From positions 186,001 through 250,000 of the forward strand of contig JAHDFP010000005.1 of assembly GCA_020628095.1 (NCBI GenBank): a stretch of DNA of 64,000 nucleotides, written 5' to 3'. Position 1 is the stretch's first letter, and every line of letters starts with the position of its first letter. The translations under genes were made by a program, and so were the position numbers. Below the pieces are notes generated by a model, which saw nothing but the letters and a program-made list of their open reading frames with translations, did no database searches and was not told the origin of the DNA. This document shows positions 10,245-20,948 of the stretch, one piece after another. Origin of the DNA: Saprospiraceae bacterium. Lineage in GTDB: Bacteria > Bacteroidota > Bacteroidia > Chitinophagales > Saprospiraceae.

Positions 10245-10973
10245 ATGATTGGAGATTTTTTTATTTCCATATCCAATACACTAAAGGCTTTAGGTTATTT
10301 ATTAAAACCTTGGGTCTTTAAATATTTATTTTTATCGGGACTTATCAGTCTTGTAACCTACAGTCTCATATTTACGCTAATCTATTATCAAGGAGATAGC
10401 CTAGGAGGTTTTTTATTTGGTTTTTTGGGTGAGAGTATCCAATATGATTGGTTGCGTAATGTTATAGAATGGCTCAGTCGTATCGTGCTATTTATAGGTG
10501 TTGTCTTTATTGCCAAGTACATCATACTCATAGTCACAGCGCCTATTATGAGCTTGTTGTCTGAGAGCGTAGAGAAACGTCATAGAGGTGATAGCTCCAC
10601 TCCACAGTTAGAGGGAGGCGCTATAAGCAGTATGCTAAGAGGAGTCAGGATTGCCCTCTCTAATCTTTCTCGAGAATTGTTATTGACAATCTTACTTTTC
10701 CTCCTCGGCATCATCCCTGGTTTAGCGATTGTAACCACACCATTAATTTTTGTAGTGCAATCTTATTACGCTGGGTTTGGTAATTTCGATTTCTTCATGG
10801 AGCGACGGTTTAAGGTTAAGGAGAGTAGACGATTCGTCAGCGGCAACAAGGGCATGGCCATCGGTAATGGTGCTATTTTTCTTGGTCTATTTTTGGTTCC
10901 ATTTGTAGGTGCATTTATCGCTCCTGCACTCTGCACGGTGTCTGCTACACTTAGCGCATTAGAAAGAACTTAG
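10245..10973 (+). CDS. EI24/CysZ-type integral membrane protein
   Basis: 242 residues with about four to five hydrophobic segments (around 28-48, 78-105, 142-165 and 200-235). The order of features, with IILIVTAPIMSLLSESVEKR in the first half and PLIFVVQSYYAGFGNFDFFMERR in the second, matches the EI24 domain family, which includes the sulfate permease CysZ and many uncharacterised inner-membrane proteins. Transport of sulfate cannot be claimed from this sequence. The last 15 bases overlap the end of the convergent giant secreted-protein gene. Confidence 0.75.
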   Translation: MIGDFFISISNTLKALGYLLKPWVFKYLFLSGLISLVTYSLIFTLIYYQGDSLGGFLFGFLGESIQYDWLRNVIEWLSRIVLFIGVVFIAKYIILIVTAPIMSLLSESVEKRHRGDSSTPQLEGGAISSMLRGVRIALSNLSRELLLTILLFLLGIIPGLAIVTTPLIFVVQSYYAGFGNFDFFMERRFKVKESRRFVSGNKGMAIGNGAIFLGLFLVPFVGAFIAPALCTVSATLSALERT

Positions 10974-13900
10974 TATGACCAAAGGATAAATAACTCTGGT
11001 CTCAGCGGACATGATCTGAACCCAATATAGCCCTTGAGCTCTTCCTGATAAATCTAACTTTATTTCCGAACTATCAATTTCCTTATAATCAGATATCACC
11101 TGTCCTTGAGTATTAATGATCTTAACAGATTCTATCTTATAACCTTTACTCTTTACGAGTGCATGATCGAAGGCTGGATTAGGGTATAATTCGAAAAGAT
11201 TATTCTTACGATCTATTTCTGTCACAGAATCCGTAATATCAATTGTAAAGAATGTATCTATCTCGCAATTATTCTGATCTGAAATAGTGACAGCGTATTC
11301 TCCTGGCGTCAGATCAGTCACTACCGCGTCTTGCTCAAATGAAATAGGTGCTGCCCAATTATACATAATAGGTGGCGTCCCACCTGATACTGTCAATCTT
11401 ATTATTCCCAAGTTGTTTTGAACTTCTATTTCTGCGGATACTTCTATTTCTGGAGAACCATCTATAATGAGTCCCGTAGTTTCTACGGAGCAACCATTTT
11501 TGTCTTCTATGATGGCTCTATATTCACCTATGGGAAGATCAGAAATAGAAAGTCCTTCCTGACCATCTGACCATACAACTTTATAAGGCGCGTTACCTCC
11601 ATCGGCCTCTAGGGTAATAGAACCATTGCGATCGTACCAGCATTGGTTATTTAGTTTCTGTATAACAGTATAAGTAATCTCATCTGGCGAGTTAATTATA
11701 ATAGAATCAGATATTCCTATACATCCTTCGGCGTCAGTTACCGTAACATTATAGCTTCCACTTATCAAATTATCAGCCGTATCTCTGGATACTGGTCTTA
11801 TAGACTGCCGACCATTACTCCAGTTAATATCATAGGGTGATAGACCATTTTCTACGACAAGCTCGATATTTGCTGTCGAATCTCCAAAACACAACAAGCC
11901 CTCCGCTATACTAACTTGCATCTCTATAGGAACGTTTCTATTTTCTATTTCAAAACTAAAGGGTACAGACTTACAACCAAATTGGTCTACTACTGTCACT
12001 GAATAAATGCCAGCAGAAAGATTGCTTTGTGTGGGTAGATTACTGGTTATGCTTTCTTGTGTACTCCAATTATAAAAATACGGCGGACTACCACCTTGTA
12101 CGGCAATTTCTACATTGCCATTATTACTTGATATGCAGTTAACTGATTCTAATTCTGTAATATCTATGCTCAGTATATCAGGTTCTGATATTTCTATATC
12201 TTCCAATATAGTCTGGCAAGAATTAAAATCGATAACGGTCAGGCTATAGCTGCCAGCCCTGACATTGATAAGATCTTCATTGAATCCGCCATTGGACCAG
12301 AAATAGGAGTAGGGTGGTGTCCCACCATTAGTTATAACATCTATGATTCCACTCGATTCTCCGTAGCAGGTTATATCTTCCACTGATCTTATACCCAGCG
12401 CCACTTTATTAGGTTGACTTACGCGTACATCCTTTATTACGGAAATGCAACCTATATTATCTTCGATAGTGACACTATAGTCTCCTGCCGATAGGTTTCG
12501 ATTAGTCGGACTTGTTTCTCCATTTGACCATGTAATGTTATATGGTGGAGAACCTCCCGCTATTCCTACTTGTAAGAGGCCGTTATCACCTTCATTACAA
12601 TCTACATCCCTGCTGAGCATAATACCTGTCGTCAGAACATTAGAGCCTCTCACGATAATAGAGTCTGTAATAACACTGCACCCATCCACATCCATTATGG
12701 TTGCCTGATACTTACCTGACTCTATATTGGATATGCGATCACCGACCAAGCCATTGGACCATAATACATTATAAGGTGGAATCCCGCCATTGATCAAAAT
12801 AGATATCTCTCCATCATCTAAGCCAAAGCAACTGGGAGAATCAATAGAGGCCACACTGTAGACAAGAATATCATCAAAGGATACTGCAATGGGTTCTGTC
12901 ACCAACAGGCATCCACCATTATCATATATCGTACAGGTGTATATACCTGACTCAAGATTATTGATAGATGGTGTCGATGCACCGTTAGACCACTCGTAGG
13001 TGTACGGCTCTTGACCATTAATGGCTGTTATGGAAATAGAACCATTCGCTTCTCCAAAACAAGATTCAGGTCTAATATTATTGATCTGATAAGAGAGATC
13101 ATCCGTATCTATATCGTCCTGATTACCATTGCAATTTTCGTCTATAAGATTACAACGTATTTCTGTCGCTCTAGGATTAATGTCCGCATTACTATCATCG
13201 CAATCCAGCGAATTCCCACTATAACCAGAGGGCGCAAGTGTCGCACATAGGAACGTCAATCCATCAGGATCACCATAACCATCATTATCCGCATCTACAT
13301 AATATCCTACCAAACTCGTTGTATCTATATCTATCAACTTAATATTATCCAAAGCTATATCACCACGACTACCTGATTCTTCCACTGTGGTAACAAATCT
13401 CAATTTGCTTTTGATAAGCGTTGCTTGTAAGTTAACCGATTCTTGTATCCAATCATTTCCTTGGTTTCCTTCTTTTTCCCAAAAAGTAATCCACTTAGAT
13501 CCTTGAGAATATTGCAACTCTAGTTTGCCGATGTCATTTCCATACATGTGATAGTAAAATGAAATACTGCAGTCCGATGAGTTAACAGATTCTATACATC
13601 GAGATTCTAGTATCGCCAATGTCTCTATACAGGACGTGGAAGAGCTTTCTACGTATATGTAATTGCCTTCGGCCGAGACATCATCATCAGGTCCTGTAAA
13701 ATCAGTGGCCGTGGATCCCCGATTAATTGACCAACCTATCTGTAATGTGTCTACATTAGACCAGAACTCATTTATAGCGCAAATAGTATCGCAGACATTG
13801 TTACATAAATCCCTTTGGTCAAAATCATGACTCTGTAAACTATTACGACAAAGGGTTTTGAAATAAGATATACAAGAAGGTAAGGACTCCTCGTCATCAG

Positions 13901-14939
13901 CGCATTGAGCCGTGATAAAAATCTCATACTCGGTATCTGGCAGCAAATCGGTGATAGTAAATTCTTCAAGGCCGCACTCAATGAACTCAAAGAAATATTC
14001 GTCATCAGGAGCGCCAAGAACTCGATAAGATATCTTTACAAATTCACAGACATCATAAGAATCCCATCTGACATCTATCTGATCACCTTCTATATCGGTT
14101 ATCCGAAAGTCTTGTGGTACTCCGCAGGGTTGCGAATCAAAGATCAACTTTAAGTAGGATAAATACCCAATGTCACCTTGTGCTCTATCGCAAATCGAGA
14201 GGCTCCAAATACCTGAGGCGGATTCACCAGCAAAAATTTCATTCAGATTTTCCTCGGAATTAAATGATCCTATATAAGGAGGAATCCAATCATCTACTGA
14301 GACACAGGCCTCATCTGTAAAAGAGGCTCTCTCTCTGCAAGTGCTATCCGCAGGGTTACCATAGTTATCGATTCCATTACCATTGTTTTCTGATAGTAAA
14401 GCTCTTGTTCCATCAGGCGACTGCAGAATCAATGTAAGGTCTGGAGGCCAGGTATGGGATACAGATAAGTCTACAGCACGGAGCGTTATATCTCTTCCGA
14501 TAATTGCATCGTTTTGCGTAATTACTTCAATCTCAAAATTTTGATAAGTCGGACAATTATTATCCGTGATGCTTAACTCTAATAAGCATCCTTGGTTATT
14601 ACTTATCACAGTGTTAAAAAAATAAGGCCCGTTCCAATCACTGGTTATACTGCCACAAACACTTCTTATATAGACCTCGTAAGTCGTGCCCGTAGAAAGA
14701 TTTGACAATGTATATTCCTTAGAGAAGATGTCGGAGATAACAGGCTCACCTGTTCTTACAAAATTCTTTTGCCCGTATTCTATTTCGAAATAATCCGCAT
14801 TGCCAAGATCAAGCCATGTGATTTTGGCAGAACTTTGGGTAAGACTATCTATAGATGAAAGAATAGGAAGCAAACACGATTGGCCTTTCACTATAATTGT
14901 GATCGTGCATAATAAACATGTTATAATTCCCTTTTTCAT
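10959..14939 (-). CDS. Giant secreted multi-domain SprB-repeat protein with T9SS sorting domain
   Basis: 1326-residue exported protein with a signal peptide ending near IIVKGQS. In order: a fibronectin III-like module (about 25-110); a P-domain like that of proprotein convertases (about 120-265, SHTWPPDLTLILQSPDGT); a second fibronectin III module (about 270-360); a MAM-like lectin fold (about 370-540, CSISFYYHMYGNDIGKLELQ); a MopE-type Cys/Asp metal-binding motif (about 545-590, DADNDGYGDPDG and DCDDSNADINP); at least eight SprB repeats ending in WSNG-like signatures (about 610-1240); and a type A sorting domain (LFELYPNPAFDHALV to the end). It is a probable surface adhesin or gliding-associated protein delivered by the type IX system. 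Confidence 0.88.
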   Translation of the reverse strand: MKKGIITCLLCTITIIVKGQSCLLPILSSIDSLTQSSAKITWLDLGNADYFEIEYGQKNFVRTGEPVISDIFSKEYTLSNLSTGTTYEVYIRSVCGSITSDWNGPYFFNTVISNNQGCLLELSITDNNCPTYQNFEIEVITQNDAIIGRDITLRAVDLSVSHTWPPDLTLILQSPDGTRALLSENNGNGIDNYGNPADSTCRERASFTDEACVSVDDWIPPYIGSFNSEENLNEIFAGESASGIWSLSICDRAQGDIGYLSYLKLIFDSQPCGVPQDFRITDIEGDQIDVRWDSYDVCEFVKISYRVLGAPDDEYFFEFIECGLEEFTITDLLPDTEYEIFITAQCADDEESLPSCISYFKTLCRNSLQSHDFDQRDLCNNVCDTICAINEFWSNVDTLQIGWSINRGSTATDFTGPDDDVSAEGNYIYVESSSTSCIETLAILESRCIESVNSSDCSISFYYHMYGNDIGKLELQYSQGSKWITFWEKEGNQGNDWIQESVNLQATLIKSKLRFVTTVEESGSRGDIALDNIKLIDIDTTSLVGYYVDADNDGYGDPDGLTFLCATLAPSGYSGNSLDCDDSNADINPRATEIRCNLIDENCNGNQDDIDTDDLSYQINNIRPESCFGEANGSISITAINGQEPYTYEWSNGASTPSINNLESGIYTCTIYDNGGCLLVTEPIAVSFDDILVYSVASIDSPSCFGLDDGEISILINGGIPPYNVLWSNGLVGDRISNIESGKYQATIMDVDGCSVITDSIIVRGSNVLTTGIMLSRDVDCNEGDNGLLQVGIAGGSPPYNITWSNGETSPTNRNLSAGDYSVTIEDNIGCISVIKDVRVSQPNKVALGIRSVEDITCYGESSGIIDVITNGGTPPYSYFWSNGGFNEDLINVRAGSYSLTVIDFNSCQTILEDIEISEPDILSIDITELESVNCISSNNGNVEIAVQGGSPPYFYNWSTQESITSNLPTQSNLSAGIYSVTVVDQFGCKSVPFSFEIENRNVPIEMQVSIAEGLLCFGDSTANIELVVENGLSPYDINWSNGRQSIRPVSRDTADNLISGSYNVTVTDAEGCIGISDSIIINSPDEITYTVIQKLNNQCWYDRNGSITLEADGGNAPYKVVWSDGQEGLSISDLPIGEYRAIIEDKNGCSVETTGLIIDGSPEIEVSAEIEVQNNLGIIRLTVSGGTPPIMYNWAAPISFEQDAVVTDLTPGEYAVTISDQNNCEIDTFFTIDITDSVTEIDRKNNLFELYPNPAFDHALVKSKGYKIESVKIINTQGQVISDYKEIDSSEIKLDLSGRAQGLYWVQIMSAETRVIYPLVILSSF

Positions 14940-14992
14940 ATTATATAAAAGGAAGATAGATAACTCCTGACTTATTCTTACTCTTCCCCTAC

Positions 14993-17821
14993 TTACTTAA
15001 CGACAATATTTATCATACGCTTCGGTACGATAATTATTTTTAGGATATTTTTATCATTAGTCCACTTGCTTAGCTCTTCACTGGATCTTATCTCAGCTTC
15101 TATATCATCTTTACTTGCATCAGCTGGAAAGGATTTGAGTGTCTTCTTTTTGCCGTTAATGCAGACAGGGTACTCGATGCTATCTTCTACCAGATATTGC
15201 TCATCACTTATCGGATAGTCAGACAAGTGGACTGACTCGTTATTTCCCATAAGTTGCCATAATTCCTCTGTTGTAAAAGGAGCAAAGGGCGCTAATAAGG
15301 TAATAAGCGGCTCTAGGATTTTTCTTTTATTACATTTTAGTTTTTTTAGTTCGTTGACACAAATCATAAAAGAACTAATCGCTGTATTAAATGAAAATCT
15401 TTCTATATCACCATCTACTTTTTTGATGGTTTGATGTAGTATTTTGTATTCTTCTTTAGTCGGTTCTTCTTCGCTGACACTAAAATTGTCACCCTCAAAA
15501 AACAAGCCCCAAAACTTTCTGATAAACTTAGAGACACCCTCTATACCTTTGGTATCCCAAGGCTTAGATTGCTCTATCGGCCCGAGGAACATCTCATAAA
15601 GCCTAAAAGTATCCGCTCCATATTCTGCGACGACGTCATCAGGATTGACCACATTATAATATCTTTTGGACATTTTGCCTACCTCTGATTTGGTAACAAA
15701 TTTGAAGTCACCAGATCCGTTATAGGCAGAGCCATCCGAGCCTATAATTTTGGCATTTTTATAATCAGGTCTCCAGTCTAAAAACTTGGACATCCCATCG
15801 GCAGAGAGATACGAATCATTAGAACCATAATCCGATACGTAATCTATATGCGTCGGGATATAGGCATATTCTTTACCTTCTTCGATCTTATCGTATGAGA
15901 CAAACGTGAGCGTGTCATCTGAGTTTTTCTCCAAAGGAAGAGACTCAATGACACCTTGTATCATGCCTTGATTAATCAGTTTTTTGAAAGGTTCTTTCGA
16001 ATAGACATAACCTAGATCATAAAGGAACTTATGCCAGAATCGCGCATATAATAAGTGCGCCACAGCATGTTCTGATCCACCCACGTATAGATCTACGGAT
16101 TCCCAATACTTAAGAGATTCTTCTGATGCAAACTGCTCAGAATTATGAGGGTCCATATACCTGAGAAAATACCAAGATGATCCAGCAACGGCGGGCATCG
16201 TATCGGTCTCCCGAGTACCTGCTTCTGTATCTACCCAATCAGCGATTCTGGATAAGGGAGATTGTCCATCACTCGTCGGCTTAAAGTCATCTGTCTTAGG
16301 TAACTGTACAGGCAATTGGTCTAAGGCGATGGAATCGGGAATATCTTCTTCATTAAATACAATAGGAAATGGCTCTCCCCAATACCGTTGTCTACTAAAA
16401 TTAGCATCACGCATCTTGTAGTTGACCTTTATTTGCCCGAGGCCGCGAGATTCTATTTCAGTACACATTTTAGATATGGCTTCTTTTACTTCCAAGCCAT
16501 TGATTAATTCTGAATTTATAATCTTACCTACTTTGTCGTGCATCCCAGCATTTGGATAATCTGATTTATCTACGACTTGTACGATTTCTAACCCAAATTT
16601 CTCAGCAAAGGCATTGTCTCTTTCATCATCAGATGGTACAGCCATAATTGCCCCTGTACCATAATCCATCAGCACATAATCACTTATCCATATCGGCATC
16701 TTCTTTTTAGTAAAAGGATTAGTCGCATAGGCTCCTGTGAATGCTCCAGTAACTTCCTTTACATTGGACTGTCTTTCTCTTTCCGACTTTTGTTTTGATA
16801 AAGATTGGTAGTTTTTTACTTGATCCGATTGGTCCGAGGTCATAATATCTTTGACCAATGGATGCTCTGGCGCCAATACCATAAATGTTGCACCATAGAT
16901 TGTATCAGGACGCGTGGTATATATTTCTATGTTGTGTTCATGACCTTCTACTGAGAAATGAACGGCTGCGCCTTTTGATCTTCCTATCCAGTTTTCCTGT
17001 ATCGTTTTGAGAGATGTAGACCATTCTATATTATCAAGCCCGTATAGCAATCTATCCGCATAAGCGGTTGTCCTTAGATACCATTGAGTCATGGCTTTTC
17101 TTTCTACGGGATGACCTCCCCGTTCTGATAAGCCATCCTTGATTTGGTCATTCGCTAGCACGGTACCCAGTGCCTCACACCAGTTGACATATCCGATCTT
17201 TCGGTAAGCCAGCCTATAGCTTGATAGAATATCTGATTTCTCTTTTTCTGAGTAAGCAGCCCACTGCTTGGCACTGAAATTTTCTTTGTAAGAGGTAAAG
17301 GCGGTGCACTCTTTATTTCCTTTTTCTTCAAACTCAGTTATCAATTCACTTATCGACATGGCCTTATTAGCCTTGGTATCATAGTAATGGCTATATAGTA
17401 ACGTGAATATCCATTGTGTCCATTTGTAATACTCAGGCTCACAAGTCCGCACCTCACGAGACCAATCAAAACTAAAGCCTATGTTGCCAAGTTGCTGCTT
17501 ATATCTTTCTATATTTTTCTCCGTCGAGTCGGCGGGATGCACACCTGTTGCTATGGCATATTCCTCAGCAGGCAATCCGAAGGCATCAAACCCCATTGGA
17601 TGAAGTACGTTAAATCCCTTCTGTCTCTTATAGCGACTATAAATATCTGATGCAATATAGCCGAGAGGATGCCCTACATGTAATCCCGCGCCAGATGGAT
17701 AGGGAAACATATCTAGAACATAGAATTTTGGCTTGGACTGATCTATTTCTACTTTGTATAGATCACTTTCTATCCATTGCTCTTTCCATCTGGCTTCTAT
17801 TGCGGAGTAATCATATTTCAT
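14993..17821 (-). CDS. leuS: Leucyl-tRNA synthetase
   Basis: Charges tRNA-Leu. The class I signature appears as FPYPSGAGLHVGHPLGY near residue 40 (HIGH box equivalent HVGH) and the KMSKR loop near residue 716. Between them are the CP1 editing domain (TTRPDTIYGATFMVLAPEH; DERDNAFAEKFGL), the zinc-less insert and the SSWYFLRYMDP segment. The C-terminal anticodon-binding and LeuRS-tail domains are complete. At 942 residues it is slightly longer than the about 860-930 common in other phyla, as is usual in Bacteroidota. The start codon is ATG with the standard N-terminus YDYSAIEARWK. Confidence 0.97.
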   Translation of the reverse strand: MKYDYSAIEARWKEQWIESDLYKVEIDQSKPKFYVLDMFPYPSGAGLHVGHPLGYIASDIYSRYKRQKGFNVLHPMGFDAFGLPAEEYAIATGVHPADSTEKNIERYKQQLGNIGFSFDWSREVRTCEPEYYKWTQWIFTLLYSHYYDTKANKAMSISELITEFEEKGNKECTAFTSYKENFSAKQWAAYSEKEKSDILSSYRLAYRKIGYVNWCEALGTVLANDQIKDGLSERGGHPVERKAMTQWYLRTTAYADRLLYGLDNIEWSTSLKTIQENWIGRSKGAAVHFSVEGHEHNIEIYTTRPDTIYGATFMVLAPEHPLVKDIMTSDQSDQVKNYQSLSKQKSERERQSNVKEVTGAFTGAYATNPFTKKKMPIWISDYVLMDYGTGAIMAVPSDDERDNAFAEKFGLEIVQVVDKSDYPNAGMHDKVGKIINSELINGLEVKEAISKMCTEIESRGLGQIKVNYKMRDANFSRQRYWGEPFPIVFNEEDIPDSIALDQLPVQLPKTDDFKPTSDGQSPLSRIADWVDTEAGTRETDTMPAVAGSSWYFLRYMDPHNSEQFASEESLKYWESVDLYVGGSEHAVAHLLYARFWHKFLYDLGYVYSKEPFKKLINQGMIQGVIESLPLEKNSDDTLTFVSYDKIEEGKEYAYIPTHIDYVSDYGSNDSYLSADGMSKFLDWRPDYKNAKIIGSDGSAYNGSGDFKFVTKSEVGKMSKRYYNVVNPDDVVAEYGADTFRLYEMFLGPIEQSKPWDTKGIEGVSKFIRKFWGLFFEGDNFSVSEEEPTKEEYKILHQTIKKVDGDIERFSFNTAISSFMICVNELKKLKCNKRKILEPLITLLAPFAPFTTEELWQLMGNNESVHLSDYPISDEQYLVEDSIEYPVCINGKKKTLKSFPADASKDDIEAEIRSSEELSKWTNDKNILKIIIVPKRMINIVVK

Positions 17822-17916
17822 ATATTCTTAATTTACAAAGGATTGATTAACACCAAGTAATCATTATAATCATCTCCCTTTGTGTCTTAACTAGCTACGT
17901 CATAGACGTTTCATAA

Positions 17917-18594
17917 CTATATTTCTATAATCTCTCTGGTAGAGTAGGTGTATGGTACATTGTCTCTATAACCCCACTTCTCTGTCCATCTTTGTTGATT
18001 ATCTTTTTCTGTTATTTTATCGGTCTGTAGTAGGATCAAATCTCCTTCTTTATTGAACACAGAAAAACCTACTTCATTACCATGATCGTCATGTGCGAAT
18101 TTGTAGACGCGATCTATAATGCCATTCTGGTCAATAATAGATTTTTCCTTGAGGTTTCCATTTTCGTCATATTGGTATTGTTCGCCTCTTAAGAACTGGT
18201 CCGTCGCTGCATCGAAGGCCGATTTGAGTTTCAGTATATCATACTCGTACACTAGGTTATAATAGGACATCAGGATGGAGTCCGGTGTAAAATATTGCGA
18301 ATGTTTACTCTCTTTGTTTCTATCTCGATGTTCGACACCTTTGAGCGTGCCTTCCTTATCGAAAAACTCCTGCTTATATAAGAAGTTATTTTCGTCGAAA
18401 TACTTTATCTCCTTATAGGTCATCTGACCCGCCGACACAGTATCCGACACGAGCTTAATAGAATGTACCTCCAGTATTTCTTTTCTGCCTTTCTTATCTT
18501 GCTTACAACTCCCTATGATGAGAGTAGAAACGATTAATAAGATGAATAGTCTCATTATCACTTGTATTAAGGCACGAATATACCACTTGTACAA
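17917..18594 (-). CDS. Lipoprotein with YwqK/RHS-like beta repeats
   Basis: The longest frame has 225 residues, but the real start is probably the ATG at 18555, giving MRLFILLIVSTLIIGSC, a clean lipoprotein signal with the lipidated Cys in IIGSC. The mature part has repeated beta-strand units of the form YxxDENGNLxEKxxxDxNGxIDRVY, like those in MORN/YwqK-type antitoxin-like proteins. It is probably outer-membrane anchored. It lies 17 bp downstream of nothing on its own strand, while the glycerophosphodiesterase gene upstream ends shortly before its start, so the two are likely one transcript. Function unknown. Confidence 0.7.
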   Translation of the reverse strand: MYKWYIRALIQVIMRLFILLIVSTLIIGSCKQDKKGRKEILEVHSIKLVSDTVSAGQMTYKEIKYFDENNFLYKQEFFDKEGTLKGVEHRDRNKESKHSQYFTPDSILMSYYNLVYEYDILKLKSAFDAATDQFLRGEQYQYDENGNLKEKSIIDQNGIIDRVYKFAHDDHGNEVGFSVFNKEGDLILLQTDKITEKDNQQRWTEKWGYRDNVPYTYSTREIIEI

Positions 18595-18611
18595 GGAGAT
18601 ATAAAGGAAAC

Positions 18612-19508
18612 TTAGGACTTGCCTTTGGAAATTTCCTTTGCGACTTTGATGAGTCTATCAGGATAATCAGTAATGATGCCTGTGACTCCTATATCTATTA
18701 GTTTTTTCATATCCACTTCCTCATTGACAGTCCAGGGGATCAGTTGCATATCCAAGACTTTACAGTAATCGACAAGCTGCTTATTTACCAATAAGTAATA
18801 AGGACTATACACAAACGGCGTAAAGCCCAGCTTTTCTATATTGGACTCTGGTGCGTCCTCATTCATTATAAGATAGACAAGTCTGACATGAGGGTACTCG
18901 GCATGAATGTATTGCAGTGTCTCCACATCAAAACACTGGACTGTAGTACGATCCATTACACCCAATTCCTCTAACTCTTTGATCACCAAATCTGCAAAGG
19001 TCTGATAGGATGGATGATGTGTCAGGTCCCATTCTTTCTTTCTCTTGATCTCGATGTTATAAAGGATCTCTGGTGCTAAGAATTCTGCGCGATGGACAAC
19101 ATCTTTGAGTGATGGTTTATGGACTTTGATCTTTTTCTGATCTGGAAATCTTTCTACATACTTAGTTCCGACGTCATACGTCTTGATACCCTCATAATCT
19201 AGTGCGTAGATGTTATGTTCCAACTGATTTTCTTTGGTGATCTCTTGTCCATCGGGGGACGTGGCTATTTCGTGAGACATAAAGGGTTCGTGTGACACGA
19301 TGACTTGATGATCCTTTGATATGACAACATCAAATTCCAAGGTGTTAACCCCCAGTTCTATGGCATGCTCAAAGGCAGGGATCGTATTCTCAGGTAATAA
19401 ACCTCGGCAACCCCTGTGGCCTTGTATATCCAGATTCATAACTATATGTTGTTTATTATTTTGACATCCTACTAATAGAAGAAAACTGATCCAATACTTG
19501 ATCGACAT
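18612..19508 (-). CDS. Glycerophosphodiester phosphodiesterase, lipoprotein
   Basis: Hydrolyses glycerophosphodiesters to glycerol-3-phosphate and an alcohol. The GDPD core is clear: HRGCRGLLPENTIPAFEHA with the catalytic His and the metal-binding Glu in PENT, LEFDVVISKDHQVIVSHEP with Glu/Asp and the second His, and a C-terminal WTVNEEVDMKKLIDIGVTGIITDYPD. The N-terminus MSIKYWISFLLLVGC is a lipobox, so it acts in the periplasm or at the outer membrane. The start is separated by only 2 bp from the end of the upstream secreted-protein gene, which suggests co-transcription. Confidence 0.92.
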   Translation of the reverse strand: MSIKYWISFLLLVGCQNNKQHIVMNLDIQGHRGCRGLLPENTIPAFEHAIELGVNTLEFDVVISKDHQVIVSHEPFMSHEIATSPDGQEITKENQLEHNIYALDYEGIKTYDVGTKYVERFPDQKKIKVHKPSLKDVVHRAEFLAPEILYNIEIKRKKEWDLTHHPSYQTFADLVIKELEELGVMDRTTVQCFDVETLQYIHAEYPHVRLVYLIMNEDAPESNIEKLGFTPFVYSPYYLLVNKQLVDYCKVLDMQLIPWTVNEEVDMKKLIDIGVTGIITDYPDRLIKVAKEISKGKS

Positions 19509-19510
19509 CT

Positions 19511-20098
19511 CTAGGCTTTATTACAGTAGCTTATGGGAGAGATATTATCTATAAGCACGCTGCCCTCGTGCGACACAGGTGTATCAGATATATGAGCCTC
19601 TAGTATGATGTAATACATGTCCGATTCCGGTGTAAACTCAAATCTGAAGTTCTTCCAATCTTCGTTTTTGATCAAAGGAGATTTATACACCATTTGCTCT
19701 CTTTTGTTTTTCTTTGACCCTATCCAGACTCTAAGATGAATCGGTGAATTATATCCTGTATAGTTGTCAGACACAGCTAGGTCAAAAGACATACTGTAAC
19801 AATATCCTTTTTCTAATTTACTACTGAGCCTTTGGGTTATACTCTCAAATGAGGCATCTCCCCGCGTAATTATCCCCAGATAGGTCTCTCCATCAGAAGG
19901 CTCATTATAAACACCCCAATACCCTGGCAATATGTCTGGCGTTGTTCCTTTAGTCGCTGCAAACCAACCAGATGGCATCGTTGCATCTGCTGGAGTCCCT
20001 TCAAAAGAACTATTATCCAACATAATCTGTGCTGTTGCCGAAGTAGAAAAGAAAATAAAGACGAATAGATATAAGATGACGTTATTATAAATGTTCAT
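19511..20098 (-). CDS. Secreted beta-sandwich protein of unknown function
   Basis: 195 residues with a signal peptide (hydrophobic 8-22, cleavage near ATAQ). The mature part opens with LDNSSFEGTPADATMPSGWF and closes with GSVLIDNISPISYC, a pattern seen in jelly-roll carbohydrate-binding-like modules that Bacteroidota attach to surface proteins. It has no catalytic motif and no sorting domain. It begins 14 bp from the divergently transcribed ftsX, so its promoter must overlap the ftsX 5' region. Confidence 0.7.
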   Translation of the reverse strand: MNIYNNVILYLFVFIFFSTSATAQIMLDNSSFEGTPADATMPSGWFAATKGTTPDILPGYWGVYNEPSDGETYLGIITRGDASFESITQRLSSKLEKGYCYSMSFDLAVSDNYTGYNSPIHLRVWIGSKKNKREQMVYKSPLIKNEDWKNFRFEFTPESDMYYIILEAHISDTPVSHEGSVLIDNISPISYCNKA

Positions 20099-20112
20099 AA
20101 TTTTATCGTTCC

Positions 20113-20943
20113 ATGTTCAGGTATCTCAAAGATAACATAAGCCTCAATCTAATATTAGTCCAGAGCATTATCGCTGCTTTTTGTTTGGCTGTGGCTATTC
20201 TTACTCAGATTTCTACTGAAAGCACATCAGAGAAGACTTATTCCTCTTCTAAGCTCTCAGTGGAGGTAGAGAATATAACGGATGTACAACAGGACAGTAT
20301 CATATCATCCATTATTGCTTATCCAGATATAACAAGAGATAGCATATCAGTTATCAAAGGCCAACGTATGAAGGGTTATATACCAGATAGTCTATTATCC
20401 GATAAGACCTTGCAAGGACAACCGTGGGACATGCTTAAGGATGTTTTCGTAGTCAAAGTGAATCAAAAGCACGCACTAAATCTTAAAAAAATGCTCTATA
20501 ATCGATTCCACCACATTATAGTAGATATCACAAGCTCAGATCAAATAACCACACAGACTCAATCAAAGCTCACGAGTTACCTAAAGAAAGGCATCTGGCT
20601 ATTACCCTTGCTCAGTATACTCTTCTTGTATGTGTGCATAGTCAGAGATTTCCGAAAGCATAGTGATAGTCTGATATCATTACTTGGCAAAGGGAATAAC
20701 TTCGACCAGTTACTAGGTGACTACAGAAATAAGTCTATTGCAATGGCGACGATGGCGACGATAATTGGATTAATTCTATGCGTATGTATGTTTTGTCTAA
20801 TTAAATCAGTATTTGAGTGGAATTTTGGCAACTTTACAGTGACTAATGTGATAATAACATGGGTCATTACCGAAATTGTGATGATAGTACTGATTACATC
20901 TTTTGTATCTAAGCAACTTCGGTCACTAATGGTAAAATCATAG
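20113..20943 (+). CDS. ftsX: FtsX-type cell-division ABC permease
   Basis: 276 residues with four membrane segments (about 13-30, 165-180, 215-237 and 248-268) and a periplasmic domain between the first two, the FtsX layout. In Gram-negative bacteria FtsX with FtsE controls peptidoglycan hydrolases at the septum. Sequence similarity to the family is weak by eye; the call rests on topology, size and the conserved Bacteroidota order ftsX-DUF3098-uppP-truB that follows. The stop is 5 bp from the next start. Confidence 0.78.
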   Translation: MFRYLKDNISLNLILVQSIIAAFCLAVAILTQISTESTSEKTYSSSKLSVEVENITDVQQDSIISSIIAYPDITRDSISVIKGQRMKGYIPDSLLSDKTLQGQPWDMLKDVFVVKVNQKHALNLKKMLYNRFHHIIVDITSSDQITTQTQSKLTSYLKKGIWLLPLLSILFLYVCIVRDFRKHSDSLISLLGKGNNFDQLLGDYRNKSIAMATMATIIGLILCVCMFCLIKSVFEWNFGNFTVTNVIITWVITEIVMIVLITSFVSKQLRSLMVKS

Positions 20944-20948
20944 CATCT